Notes under the pieces: generated by a model
Database searches by the model: none
What the model was told of the DNA's origin: nothing
What the model saw: only the letters and a program-made list of their open reading frames with translations
Source: Papilionanthe hookeriana x Papilionanthe teres
Taxonomy: Eukaryota > Streptophyta > Magnoliopsida > Asparagales > Orchidaceae
DNA: 64,000 nt
Direction of reading: 5' to 3'
NCBI GenBank assembly: GCA_022702705.1
Contig: CM040430.1
Coordinates: forward strand, 19,477,310 to 19,541,309
Position numbers and translations under genes: made by a program
Shown: positions 34,946 to 48,392 of the stretch, piece after piece
Numbering within the stretch: the stretch's first letter is position 1
Layout of the letters: each line of letters opens with the position of its first letter

Positions 34946-37039
34946 GAAATTGTCGGCAAATTTTTGGGTTATGTGCATTATTTTTAAAAAGGGGGTCGCC
35001 TAACAGAAGTTGTCGGCGGATTTTTAATTTAATTTAAATAAATAATTTGAAAAGTAGTATTTGATTTTTGAAAATAATTTTAAGATATGAAATCAAACCG
35101 ACCTCACATCCAAGATAGTTTATATAAACGAGCACCGCATCACAAACCGTGTACCTATCCCGAAGAATAGACACACTGTTTGGTGATGGGGCTCGATTAA
35201 ATAAACTAGAAGATTTGTGACATCTGTTTGGTCTGCGAACCAATTTTATAAGCCGACAAATTCCCCTGCTTAATATAAATGAATTAAGCAGGGTTTATAT
35301 TACCTGGGTTCTTAAAATTCCTTATAAGGGCAAGCCCCTATAGTTAATTACATCTTAAGTGACGGGAATCACTTAAGAAAACTCTCGATAATAATCAGTA
35401 GTTCTGCTCTCAAGAATCTCAAAGTTTAAGTTTTCAAGGGATTGAATTTTAGAATTTCAATAGGGAATGGATCAAGTTTGGAACATTTTGTTTTGGGAAT
35501 TCAAAGGAAGAAAGGTAGGAGAAATTATAGATTCGAAGCGAACTTCGGTAATTTCCCGTCTATCCTATTGTTTGGCTTGAATTTAGGAAAGTCCTAATGT
35601 TTATTTAATGTTTTGATCTTGCCAATTTTAATTAATTAGGACTTATGTTCGTATGACATGATCATACAAATAGCCTTGAAGATGTGAGGGTTTATGTCGT
35701 ATCAGACGACTACCTAGGAAATCCTAAGACATGTTAGGGCTTAATTTGCAATGCAAATGCCTAACAAAAGGTTGAGGATTTATGTTGCACTAGGAAAACT
35801 ACCTCGAAATCCTATGGCTTGGTTATTTAATTCTAAGAAAGTTTTGCTGAAGTAGACTTAGGTTTCTGCTGATGACGATGGCCGTGTCGCCCACCATGCT
35901 CCGAGCTTCTTGTTGTTGCGGGGGTTTAGTTTTAGAAATTATAAATCAAGAGGTGAGGAAAGTGTTTGGGTTTAGAGAAAGTTTTAATTTCCAAGTGTTT
36001 TTTATGTTTTAATTAAAACAAATCTTAATATTGATTATAACAACACCGGTTAAGATCCCACGGTTCCATCCTTCCGACATCGTTATTTTTATCGGATTCA
36101 CTTAGTCCAGATGAATTTGCTAAACTCAACTAAATGAGTTCCACACTTTCATTTAGACCGTGGGAAATCCCGTTAGCAACACGTAGGTTACATCATCCGA
36201 GGTATTCCCGATCATCCAACAAGACATTTTATTTTAATTATAATTGTAGTTTTGTATTCTGTTTGTGATTAAATTTTGAGTTGTTTTATATTTTGAAATG
36301 TTGTGGCGGTGAATTTTATCTTGTAATGACTTTAATTTAGTTTTGGTTTCATTTTTAGGGACTATCCTAAAGGTGTGGGTTTTCATGCAACAGTTGTTTA
36401 TCATGCAAGAAAAGTAAAGTGCATTTACAATAAGTAAATTGCAAGAAGGTAAATTGCAATAAAATAAAAGCGTACCTGGAGGGTCTTCCCGTCATCCCAG
36501 GCTGCACTTAAACACAATTTAGAATATTTAAGTATTTAAAGCAAGTTCCTAGGTAAAGCTAAGGGAAGTGTTATGGTTTTGTACCAAGTTCCTAATCCTA
36601 TAGCTAGTCATCTCCTATGACGTCTAGGTTCTTGTGTTTTGGTTTGAGGACGATTTTCTTCATCGAAAGAATAATTAAGTTCGATTGTTCTTATAAACAT
36701 CCTATCGTATCGAGGAAGTGCTTAAGATGAATCTTAAACATCTTTTCAATACTTCTAGGATTGTTTTAAGTCCAAGAGAATTTAATTATATAATGAATCA
36801 ATTATCCAGGAGTTCAAGTTTTGTTATCTTCCCCAGTGAACTAGGACATTTGAATATCTTATGAGTGAAATAACACTTCACTTAACACTCCGTTTAAGAC
36901 TTATGATATCATAAGCTTTTGAGGGCAAATTAATGTTCAAGTGATTTGTGATTTAATTTAATTTCAATTAATGGGTTTAAGTTTGGAATAGTGTTCAAGT
37001 TGTTTTAGATTTATTTTTGAATTCTTTATTTCTTAAGTG

Positions 37040-37330
37040 ATGTTATATTTAATTCAAATTAATTTAATTTAATTTTAATTTAATTTAAATTGGTTTAGTT
37101 TTAATTCTAATTTAATTTTATTTATTTAATTTAATTTTAATTTTATTTTAACTTGATTTTATTATTTTTTTTATTAATATAATTTAACTTAATATGTTTT
37201 AATTTAATTTAATTTAATATGATTTAATTTAATTTAAATTAATTTAATTTTTAATTTAAATTTGGTTTTATTTTTAATTTTAATTTAATTTTATTATTTT
37301 TCTTTTAATTTTAATTTAATATTTTTTTTA
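37040..37330. repeat. AATTT simple repeat in the 5' LTR of A
   Basis: Degenerate AATTT runs lie at the same LTR position as 3640-3960 and are slightly shorter. Confidence 0.85.
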
Positions 37331-39985
37331 TGCTTTAGGGATGATTTAATTTTAATTGTTAAAGTGTTAATTTAATTGAAATTTTAAAAGGATTTAATTT
37401 AAATGTTTTAATTTTAATTTAATTTAATGATTAAGCATTTTAAGTTTTGAATTTGGATTATCATTTTAATTAGGAATTGAATATTATTGAGGTGATTAAT
37501 TTAGGGATTCTTAGATTAAAGAATAAATTTCTTCCTGATAATATCCCTATTTTAATAATTCTAATTTTTCATTATTCTTCCAAATTTAATTAATTATTTA
37601 ATTAAGGTTTATTTTGATTACTTTCAAATTATTTGGTAGGTTTCTACCCTTTAAATAACTAAGTTTTAAACATCCAAAATCAACTTAGTATCAAATATTT
37701 TACCCACCCTTTTAATTAAACCTATAATTTTTAATTATAAGTTAAAATTTTAATTACTATTTTGCCCTTTAAACCTACTAATTTCATAACTCACTAAATT
37801 GAGCTTAAATAAATTTGAAATTTTTATGTGGCTTCACTCATATGTCAATCAAGACATTAGAGGAGAAAATGTGATTTTTCTGTATTTAATTTATTTATAT
37901 AATTATTTTTTGTGGAAAATAAGGATTTTCAAGGAAAATTTAACAATATGACCAAGAGAAAGTTTCTATCCTTAAAAAAAATTATGGGACATTCCTAATG
38001 ACTAGAGGACCACTTGGACCAATTTTGGTGATTTTTTGAATTATATTATTTTTATTATAATTATTTTGAGTTTTGGAGTATTAATTAATTTAAAAATAAA
38101 ATAATAATTGAAAAATGAATTTTATATTTTTCAAAAATCTCTCTGATATCAAAGAAACTAGAGAACCACTTTTTATAATTTTCTGATTTTTTCTTGATTT
38201 ATTAGAATTATTTTAGTGGAAATGCTGGAAAATACATCTTTGTTTTAATTTTTAAATTACCCTAGGGTTTTAAAATTTAATATCACATCATAGAGACCTA
38301 AGAAAAATATGGGGTTTGTTCCTAAGTGATTAAAATTCAAAATATAACATTTTGATGAATTTTATTATTTTTGCGATTTTTATTATTTTTTAATTATTAA
38401 AAATATTAAAATAATGCAAAAAATCAACTTTTTTGGAAAATTGCAATTTTAATTTTCTTAAATTCCCCTGATATCAGAGAGGCTCCAAAACTAATTTGGT
38501 GAATTTTTGAAAAGTATTTTGAAAGTTGTGAACTTTTAAAGTTTAAGTTGGCTAAATGGCTTAATCAACCCATTTGGTAGGGCTAACTGAGTCCAATTGA
38601 CTTAAAACTTTTATGGTAGGTTCCCCTGATCCTAAAGGTCAGTGGAGAATTCATTTTAAGTCAATTTGATGTGTGATTAGCTCTAATTAATTAAGGTTCT
38701 ATTTTGGGTGTTTAAGCCAATTAGGGTTATTCCAAGTGGATTAATTCAAAACGTATTTTTCCAAGAGTTCTCTGGTCACAAGAAACATCACCAAATTTTC
38801 CTAGGATTTATTTCACAACATGCTAATTATTAGAATTAAAATACTCAGGGTAGTGACCTAAAATTGAAAAATCAATAACTCTTCATAGGGGTGGCCTTTG
38901 ACTTTGGAAAAATCAAGGAATGTTCACAAATTCAGAGGCTTCAAAAGCCCTATGGTCTCATGTCATGGTGAATTGTATACATGCATAGAGAATTGAAAAT
39001 ATGCAGAGAGTAAATAAATTATTAAAAATAAAATACTCAATGAAATTAAATGATTTCTTTTCCACATTATTCTCCTCTGTTCACTAAGCAAGAGGGTATT
39101 TTTATTTTATTTTTCTGAATTTTCTACACAAAGTTATGTATTTTTGAAGTTTAGGGAATTAAATAAATAAGAAAATGCCTATTTTCCTACTTATCCAGCG
39201 CGGCGCCCTGTCATCCTCGGCATCTCCGAACGACCACGCGGCGCGCTCCCGTTCGACACTGCCACTTGAGTCAGCAGCCCGCGTCCCACCTTCCGCGTAT
39301 CATCCACTGATCCGACCTGATCTGAGACGTCCATCCGCACGTGTATTGAATGAACGGCATCCGTTCATCGTCCCCAAACCTTCTAGCCTGAGAACCGTCC
39401 ATCTTCTAAGCTTAAGATCTGGCTCGATACTTGACCAAATTAAACGTTCTTATGCTCTATGGATTCGTCTCGAGAAGACGAACACATCCATACGGTTTAT
39501 GTGGCATGAAAGTGACTCAATAAAAATGGAGAATGTTCAGAAGCTCGGGAAGAAGAGTGAGACTATACCTTTGCTCAGAGAAGAGTGGCTTCGATCTGAG
39601 GGTCGTGTCACCTTCGATTGGGTCTAAGCAAGCTCCTGATGAAGTCTCCTAGCCTGGTGAATTGTCCAGGTATGATTTTGACCAAGCCCGATTTCAACCT
39701 TTAGAGTCTGGAACAGATGGGTGGCCTGGAGAGGGGGCTTTCACTTGGGAACTTCTCCTCTTGACCTTGTGCAGGTGTAGGTGAGTTTAATTTGACTTTG
39801 GTGGATGATTTGGGAATGTCCTGTTCGGCTTGAGAATTGAGCTCCAAAATTGAGCTCAATTAGTGGGGATTAGGGCAAGAGGACAGTGGGGATCAAGTGC
39901 TCTAGGTGTGGGGAGAGTCTGGAGTGATTTTGGCAGAGTTTCCTTAAGGTTGATTCAGCACCTCCTCATGGCCGAGAGAGGTGGG

Positions 39986-39995
39986 GTTTAAATAG
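39986..39995 (-). promoter_or_regulatory. TATA-like box of the 5' LTR of A
   Basis: CTATTTAAAC on the minus strand, at the same LTR position as in the other copies. As the 5' LTR box it would be the promoter used for A. Confidence 0.5.
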
Positions 39996-42378
39996 GAGAG
40001 GCTGGAGGGCCTCCCAGGGGGAGTTAGGGCTTGGGATCAGCTGCTTAGGTCAAGGGAAGAACAGCCATGGTGGCCATTGGGCATGGGGCAACTCAGCAAG
40101 GTGGAATTCCAAAGTTTGGCTCCTCCCCATGTCTCGGCCATGGCGTTTTCCGGCGGCCCGTGTGTGGCCGGCCGTGCAAGGGTCGCCCTCAAGGTCGTGG
40201 AGGTCGGGGGTTGAAGTTGGTGAATTCAATTGAAGCCTTACATGTGTAAAGTGGTTGGATCAAAATGGCATGGGAAGGTGGCTTCTTTTGCACTTGGTTT
40301 GGTCAACCCATGGAAATGGGCTTGGTTCACCTCCCCATGACTGATTTGGGCTGAGGGAGGATCCGATGAATCAGCTAGGAAAGGGTAGAGAAGTCACAAT
40401 CCATGAATATTTTGATTAATCATGGATTAAGGTGAATCATTAAAAGGGTTAAAACCTTTTTAAGGGGGCTTAAAAGAGGCTCCTCCTTTTGCAATTAATA
40501 GTATGATGATGTTTAAAGTGGATCCCATGGCTTCATGTGGCTTGTGCATGGCTTCAAGGCTTGCTCATGGCTTGGCTCACTTACATGAGAAAGGGATTTT
40601 GGGATTTTTGGCATTTAGAGGTGACTTGGCATATGGCTTGATTTGGAACCATTTGATTATCGATTTAGGACTTAAGGGATGATATTAATTGAGTGGTGAT
40701 GGGATGAGATTGTAATGTGGGCTTTAGGATGAGTTTGGGCTTCTAAAATTTAATGAAGATGGGCTTTTAAAATGGTTTAGGGAAGTGGGCTTTTGGATTT
40801 TAAAATGGATTTTAGGATGAAAGTTTGGTAAAGGATTGGGCCAAATAATTGTTGGGTTTGGCTTAAGGATGTGTCATGATTGATTTGAAACAATTTTGGA
40901 GTGATTTGGGTTTGAATTGGGTTGAATTTGGGTTGATTTGATGAATGGGCCTATGTAGGTCAAATTGGGCTAATTTGGGCCAATGTTGGGCTAAGGTTGA
41001 AATTGATGTGAAATTGATGTTGAGAAATATTTATGGGAGTATTTGAAAGAGGTTCCAACTTTGGTTGGATTTTGATTTTGGGATTTGGGCTCATTTGGGT
41101 TAGGGTTGGATTTAGGTCAAAATTAGGCCTTTTAGTTTTAGGTCAAAATTGGGCCTTTTGGTTTTAGGTTGAATTTGAGTGGGGTTTGGATCCAAATTTT
41201 GGGTAAATCATGTTAGTGTTTTGTTTGTGGGGATATTATGGAAGGTTTAGAAAAGATTTGGGGTTAATTGGAGTTAAATTGGTTTGGTTTGGGCTAGGTT
41301 TGGGTCATGGGTCCAAATTGGGCTTTAAGGCTAAAAGTGAAATTGGATTCAAATGTCAATCAAATTGAACTTGGATTTGGTCTAGATTGGTGTTGGGAAT
41401 GTTGAATTGAAGTTTATAATTGAATTGGACCAGAATTTGGGTCAATTGGGTAGGTTTGGTTTGACATTGGGTTCACTTTGGGTTAAAATGGGTCAAATTG
41501 GAGATTTTGACAAAAGTGGGGTAAATTGACTAAATTGGCCCATGGTGTAGTTGAACAAAATGAAATTGCGAATATTTGAGATTTTCTGGAATTTTTTGGG
41601 AATTTTCTCAATTTTTGGATTTTTGGGTCAAGAGGGGCATTTTGGGTATTTGGAGGGTATTGAGGGGTTTTTTGGAATTTTGGTATTTTTTGCTATGGAT
41701 GATCAATTTGAGTGGAGGGAAATGTTTAGGAATGATTTTGGGGAATTTTGGGTAATTTAGGTGATTTTGCAAATTTTGGGTAGTTTCAAGGGCATTTGGT
41801 AGGTTAAGCAGTGTCCGGAGCTCCGTGGTGAAAAATTGAAAATTTAGAAAATTGAAGATTGGGTAAATGTAAGTGGAATGAAATCATTTTGGTTGAGCCA
41901 TGAAGCCATATCAAGCTCACATGAGCCATGAAGGCACTCATTCGAGGTATTCACTATGTTGTTCCTAACCTCTTGCCAAGGGCTTAGGGGTTAAGGACCA
42001 TCCATGTTAATCAACTTTATGAGTCAGGAAGTTAAGTTGGGTTTGGGTGTGGTTTTAGGAGGTGTGTGAAAGTGTAGTATATAAGTGTAAGGTGTGTGTA
42101 AGTCAACCCTCACCAGACCAGGCCACCCAGGGCAGTCCTAAGGCCAAAGAGTCCTATAGGAACTCATCCTTTAAACTTACACATTTGATCTCAACCCTCT
42201 AGGTGATTAGGGGTTTACAATCAAGTTTGTGGAGTTCGCAGGGAGTTAAGAAGTGGTTTGAATTTCTAAATGGTGGGTCCCAATTCTAATCCTCTAAGAT
42301 AGTCAAAGGAAAAGCCTAAGGCTAGATCCTAAGTACTAAAAAGAAGAAGAGAAGACCTCATCAAAAAGGAGGTCAACA

Positions 42379-42383
42379 TCCCT
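42379..42383. repeat. Target-site duplication TCCCT, right copy (element A)
   Basis: This matches the left copy at 1567-1571 and lies directly after the A LTR terminus. Confidence 0.85.
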
Positions 42384-45300
42384 TATCACACATTCAATTT
42401 AAAATCATTCCTAAAGTCCTAATTTATCAATTAAACAATTCCAAATCAAGCCTTATAACAATTCCCATCAAAATGCCAAAATTCACAAAATCCTTTTTTT
42501 ATGAAATTGACCAAATCTTTTCCCAAGCCATATGGAGCCATTAAGCCACATGTAAGCCATTGGCAAGCCATGAGAATCTCTAATTTGTCAACCCTCCTTA
42601 AATGGCAAAAGGAGGAGGTCCCTTATGCACATCCTAAAATTCATTAACCTTAACCCAAATTTAATTAAAATATATTTGGATAAGGACTTCTCCATGCCAA
42701 ACCAGCTGATTCCTTTGACTCCCCACAACACCCCGAGCCACCTTGAAGGGTGAACCAAGCCCAAAAGGTAGACTTGACCAAATCAAGCCAAAAATTGGCC
42801 TTCTCCCATTCCATTTTAAATCAAGCTTTCGACACATGGCAAAGCTCAATCGCCTACACAAAAACCCGCCCCGACCCACTCCGAACTCGAGGGTGACCCT
42901 TGCCTCGCCAGGCAAGCCACCCGAGCCGCCGGAAAACACCATGGCCGAGACCATGGGAGGAGCCAAGTTTTGGAATTCCACCTTGCTGAGCTGCCCCACT
43001 CCAAATAGCCATTGCAGCTGTTCTTCTACTCACCAGAGCAGCTGATCACAACCCCTAACTCCCCCTGGGAGGCCCTCCAGCCATGCCTATTTAAACACCA
43101 CCTCTCTCGACCATGGAAGTGGTGCTGAAATAAACCTTAAGGAAACTCTGCCAAAATCATTCCAGACTCTTCCCCACACCTGGAGAACTTGATCCCCACT
43201 GAAATCCTCCTGCCATTTCCTCTCTATGAGCTCAATTTTAGAGTTGAAATCCAAGCCCAAAACCAGGACACTTCACCATAGTGAGTCAATCCTCAAATTG
43301 ATTGACTCTACACCTTCACCAGACCAAGAGGAGAAGTTTCCCAGCAAAAGCCCCCTGACTAGGCCAGCCATTGCTTCCAGCCTCCAAGCTTTGTGATCGG
43401 CTGTGGTCACTTTTTACTCAGTGCAATTCACTCAGGACAAGGGACTTCATCCGGAGTGTGCTTGGACCCAATCGAAGGTGACATAGCCCTCGGATCAAGC
43501 TTCACTTCTCCGAGCAAAGGTTTGAGCTCTCTCCTTCTCCCGAGCTTCGGAGATTCTCCATTTAGTTCGAGTCAATTTCAATGCATGTTTACCGTATGGA
43601 TGTGTTCGTCTCTTCAAGACGAATCCATAGAGCATAAGAACACAAAAATCTATCGAGAATCGAGTGAGAAATTAGTGGTTAGAAGGTCGACGGTCACGGG
43701 TTCACACCCGCCGTAGACGATGACCGGAGGCGTTGGATCGCGCGTGTATCGAGCGGACGGTAGGGATCGAGCCAGACAGCGCAACGGTACATGAACCGCG
43801 GGCCCCTGGAGTGCTGAGTCGGATGGCGGCGCCGAACCAGAAGACGCTTCATGGCCGTTCGGAAAGGCTAAGGTTGACGCGGCGCCGCGTGGATAAGTAG
43901 GCAAATAGGGTATTTTTCTATTTATTTAATTACTAGAACTTCAAAAATTCATAACTTTGTGTAGACAAATCCTAAAAATAAAATAAAAATACCCTCTTGC
44001 TCAGTGAACAGAGGAGAATAACGTGGAAAAGAAATCAAGTAATTTCATTAAGTATTTTATTTTTAATGATTTATTTACTCTCTGCATTGTTTTAATTCTC
44101 TATTTGCATAGGCAATTTACCATGGCATGAGACCATAGGGCTTTTGAAGCCTCTGAACTTGGGAACTTTCCCTAAATTTTCAAAGGTCAGAGGCCATCCC
44201 TATGAGAAGTTATTGATTTTCCAAGTTCATGTTACTGTTTTGAGTATTTTAATTCCAATAATTAGCATGTTGAGAAATAAATTCTAGAAAAATTTGGTCA
44301 TATTTCTTATGACCAGAGGAACCTAGAAAAAATAAGTTTTGAGTTAATTCACTTGGAACAACCCTAATTGGCCTAAATACCCAAAATTGAACTTTAATTA
44401 ATTAGGGTTAACCACACATCAAATTAACTTAAATACAATTCTCCACTGTCCTCTAGGGATAGGAGAATACCACATAAAAATTTGAAACCAATTGGACTTG
44501 TTTTGATCCACCAAATGGGTTGATTAACCCCCTTAAATAAATTTGAACTTTAAAAATTCATAACTCACAAAATACTTTTCAAAAATTCACAAAAATAGTT
44601 TTAGAGCTTCTCTGATATCAGAGGAACTTAGGAAAATTAAAATTATAATTTTCTAAAAAAGTTAATTTTTATCATTATTTTAATATTTTTAATAATTAAA
44701 AAAAAATAAAAATCATAAAAATATTAAAAATCACCAAAATGTCACATTTTGAATTCTAATCATTTAGGAACAAACCAAATATTTTTCTTAAGTCCCTAGG
44801 GTAAGATATTGAATTTTAAAGGCTTAATGTAATTTTTAATATTAAAAAATGTATTTTCCAACTTTTTCACTAAAATAATTTTGATAAATCAAAGAAAAAT
44901 AAGAAAAATACAAAACAAGTTTCTCTGAACTTCTTGAGGTCAGAGAGATCTAAGAAAAATATAAAATCCATTTTTCAATTTTAATTTTATTTTAAAATTA
45001 ATTAATGCTCCAAAAATCAAAATAATTCTAATAAATAAAATATAATTCAAAAAATCAGAAAAATTGGTCCAAATGGTCCCCTGGTCATTAGGAGTATCCC
45101 ATAATTTTCTTAAGGATAGAAACATTTCCTTGGTCATGTTATTGAATTTTCCTTGAAAACCCCTATTTTTCATTAAAAATAATTACATAAATAAATTAAA
45201 TACAGAAAAATCACTTTTTCTCCTCTAATGTCTTAATTGACATATGAGTAAGGTTGCATAAAAATTTCAAGTTCATTTGAGCTTAATTTAGTGAGTTATA

Positions 45301-46923
45301 GAATTATTAAGCTTGAAGGGTAAAAGGTAATTAAAAATTTCAACCCTTAATTAAAATTTTAGGATTAATCAAAGGGGAGGGTAAAATATTTGATTTTAAA
45401 CTGATTTTTGGATGATTGAAACTTAAATGATTAAGGGTAGAAATCTACTAATCATTTCAAATATAATTAAAATAAAACTTTAATTAATTAATTAATCGAA
45501 ATTTTGGGAGAATAATGAAATTTGAATTATTAAAGTAGGGTTATTATTTAAGAGGATATTTATTCTTTAATTTAAAAATCCCTAAATAAATCACTTCAAT
45601 AATACTTAAGTCTTAATTAAGAAACTACAATTGCAACTAAATTAAAATGTCTCGTTGAATGATCGGGAATACCTCAGATGATGTAACCCACGTGTTGCTA
45701 ACGGGATTTCCCAAGGTCTAAATGAAAGTGTGGAACTCGTTTAGTTGAGTTTAGCAAATTCATCTGGACTAAATGAATTCAATGAAAATAACGGTGCCGG
45801 GATGACGGAACCGTGAGATCTTAATCGGTTCTATTTAAATAACTTCAAGATTTGTTTTAATTAAAATATTAAAAACACTTGGATTTTAAGATTTCTAAAC
45901 CAAAACACTTTTCTCATCTCTTGATTTTCATCTTCTATAACTAAACCTCTGCAACAACAAGGAGCTTGGAGTACGGTGGGCAGCACGGCCATCTTCGTCA
46001 GCAAAACAACTCTACATCAGCTAAACATTCCTAGAATTAAACAACAAAGCCATAGGATTTCGAGGTAGTTTGCCTAGTGCAACATAAAGGCATTTGCATG
46101 ATCATGTCATGTAAATTAAGCCCTAACCGGTCTTAGGACTCCGAGGTAGTCGTTTGGTACGACATAAACCCTCACATCTTCAAGGCTATTTGTATGATTT
46201 TATCATACAAATATAAGTCCAAATTAATTAAAATCAGCAAGATTGAAATATCGATAATATTAGGATTTTCTTAAACTCGAAGCCAAACAATAGTGATAGT
46301 TCGGGAAGTCGCCAAGATTCTTCTGGATCCTCGCCTTCTCCTAGTTCTCTTCCTTTGGATTTGTGAAACAAACTCGTTCCAAACTCGATCTATTCCCTAT
46401 CGAAATTTCCAAAATCCAATTGTTTGAAAACCTTAAACTTTGAAATTCTCGAGAGCAAAACCACCGATCATTATCGAGAGTTTTCTTAAGTGACTCCCGT
46501 CACTTAAGATGTAATTAACTATAGTGGCTTGCCTTTGTAGGGAACTTTAAGAACCTGTGTAATATAAACCCTGCTTAATTTCTTTATATTAAGCAGGGGA
46601 ACTTGTTGGCTTATAAAATTGGTTCGTGAACCAAACAGACGTCACAAATCTTCTAGTTTATTTAATCGAGCCCCATCATCAAGCAGTGTGTCTATTTTTC
46701 GGGATAGATACACTGTTTGTGGTGTGGTGCTCGTTTATATAAACTATTCGGGATGTGAGATTAGTTTGATTTCATATCTTAAAATTTTCAAATTTAAAAT
46801 TGTTTTCAAAATCAAATACTACTTTTCAAACTATTTATTTAAATTAAATTAAAAATTTGCCGACAATTTCTGTAGGCGACCTCTTTTCAAAAATACAACA
46901 CTCAACCTAAAAATATGCCGACA
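42384..46923 (+). mobile_element. LTR C, right part, with an internal deletion
   Basis: LTR C resumes here at the point where it stopped at 1571 and ends with ATGCCGACA at 46923. It carries the TATA-like box (43087-43096), the GC-rich segment (about 42860-43890) and the AT-rich body. About 1.3 kb is missing at about 45620 compared with LTR B: 'cttaattaag' jumps straight to 'aaactacaattgc', removing the AATTA repeat and its flanks. What follows at 46924 is not this family's leader, so C is a 3' LTR or solo LTR. Confidence 0.82.
43087..43096 (+). promoter_or_regulatory. TATA-like box of LTR C
   Basis: CTATTTAAAC in the conserved LTR context. It has probably been inactive since element A split the LTR. 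Confidence 0.4.
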
Positions 46924-48390
46924 TGGTGACTTCGTTAACTTCCCATGGGCTGCAAATTTTAATGAGGGGATACATCTTTTGGTGGATAAGTTGAATCTGT
47001 ACATGATTTGAAGAGAAACTATTGAACCTTTTGGAAAATTATATTATGAAGACTTGGAATTAGTGTGTGTGTGTGTCATCTTTTAGTTTAAGTGTGTCTT
47101 GTTCGAATTTCAAGAGTCATTTTCTAATTTTACTTTTAGTCTTTTATTCTTTATAGTCTTTTAGAGTTTGTTAGTTTAGTTTTTAAAGGATAAAGGGTTG
47201 GTGTGAAACTTTCTTTCCACCAATTTTCTTTAAACCATTTATCTAATTTTTATTAAAGTATGAAGTCAGTTTCTGAGTCAACAGAGTTGGGAGCCAACCT
47301 CTGTAGTGTTATCCTGTGGAAAGTCAAGTTTCAAAAGAACTTCCAGAGCCTTGTGGAGAGGATTTTCAGATAAGTGTTTACTTCTGTTTTACATTTAGTT
47401 TTTAATTAAAACTTGTTTTGTTTTCATTATGATTTTTATTTTTAAATCAATGTGTGCTTATGTTTTCTCTATGAGTTATGTGTAGTTTTCTTTATCTTTT
47501 TTCTTTCTTAAATGAAGAAGTAATTAAATTATGTAGGATTGTTGTGGAATGTATAAGTGTTTAAAGTTGGAATACATTGTGAAGATTTAATTCCATGAAC
47601 TTAATTTACTTCTTAATTTGGCCAGTTAAGATGTTAAAATTTGTTGTGAGATTCAATGTGGTATTGTCTCAAACAACAATTGGTAAAAATCACATGCAAT
47701 TATATAGGTGAGAATTGTAGTCCATATAATTGAATGCAAATATATTAAGAGATATGTTTTTAATGGGGAGTAAAATTAGAGAACTTTAGAGTGACAGACT
47801 AAAGCTTCCTAATTTAGTTTGATATTTTAAATTTTGTTCTGAAAAGTTAGCCCCCAGGTGGAGGGAATCGAGGGAATTTTAGAGTGAGAGCTGGTATCTT
47901 TCCTGCCTAACCATTTTCAAAATTTTAAATTTTTAAATTAACCAATGTTCTTTATAGAAACAAGTAAGGGTAAAGAATAAATTTGCTCCTATTTGTCACA
48001 ACACATTTAAATACTTCCACAACAATACTTTCATAATTATTACTGCTTTATAAGAGAAAAAAAAAATTTTATTTCCTAGTGTTTTATATCGTGATTTAGT
48101 TCTGATAATTTTCATTTCCTGCTTAGCTTTTTATCAAAAAGTACTAAAAACAACTTCCAAACTTTACAAATAAAAAAATCCTTTCTAAAGTCATTTAAAA
48201 AGTAAAAATGTAATTTTTTTATTTCTTTAAAAAGTTTTTACATTTCCCTGTGGGTTCGATATCTCGAGGCTTAATCAGAAAGTCCTATATTACTTGATAA
48301 ACGATACATATACTTGCATAATATCCCATATTATAAAATCATAATTTTCATATCTAAATCGTAAGCACATATATTCGACGTGGGGATCAA
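46924..48390 (+). mobile_element. Probable 5' LTR remnant of element D
   Basis: The sequence is AT-rich and noncoding, with a (GT)n run at 47066-47079. Near its end is the 'ccctgtgggttcgatatctcg' type sequence (about 48249-48270) that is characteristic of Athila LTR ends, followed by the PBS. The left limit is set by LTR C, so the true LTR start is unknown. I could not find the matching 3' LTR in the window. The frame 48331-48627 is not a gene. Confidence 0.6.
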
Positions 48391-48392
48391 GT

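Larger units (their letters stand above)
1572..42378 (-). mobile_element. Element A: Tat-lineage Ty3/gypsy retrotransposon with an AlkB ORF, interrupted by element B
   Basis: A lies on the minus strand. Its two LTRs (1572-8972 and 34951-42378) have the same orientation, begin TGTTGACCTC and end GCCGACA/GTCGACA on their coding strand, and match closely by eye. The whole is flanked by the duplication TCCCT. Reading leftward from the right LTR: PBS, leader, start of an upstream ORF, then a break at about 34345. After element B the internal region resumes at 16736 with the protease-RT linker, RT, RNase H, second RNase H, integrase, AlkB ORF, 3' UTR with tandem repeats, polypurine-like tract and left LTR. 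Gag and protease of A are missing. The presence of two RNase H domains is the hallmark of the Tat lineage. Confidence 0.85.
34951..42378 (-). mobile_element. 5' LTR of element A (about 7.4 kb)
   Basis: The LTR runs from TGTCGGCA at 34951 (LTR 3' end, next to the PBS) to the complement of TGTTGACCTCC at 42378 (LTR 5' end, next to the TCCCT duplication). It is nearly collinear with 1572-8972. Small differences include a roughly 40-bp local duplication near 41110-41160 ('aggtcaaaattgggcctttt'-like) and length changes in the simple repeat. No coding gene is seen; the frame at 39175-39627 is antisense and not supported. Confidence 0.9.

Noticed and set aside
46924..46945. TGGTGACTTCG after LTR C as a primer-binding site of the C element
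   Set aside because: Only the first bases resemble the family PBS, and the following sequence is not the family's leader, so it is more likely the flank (element D).
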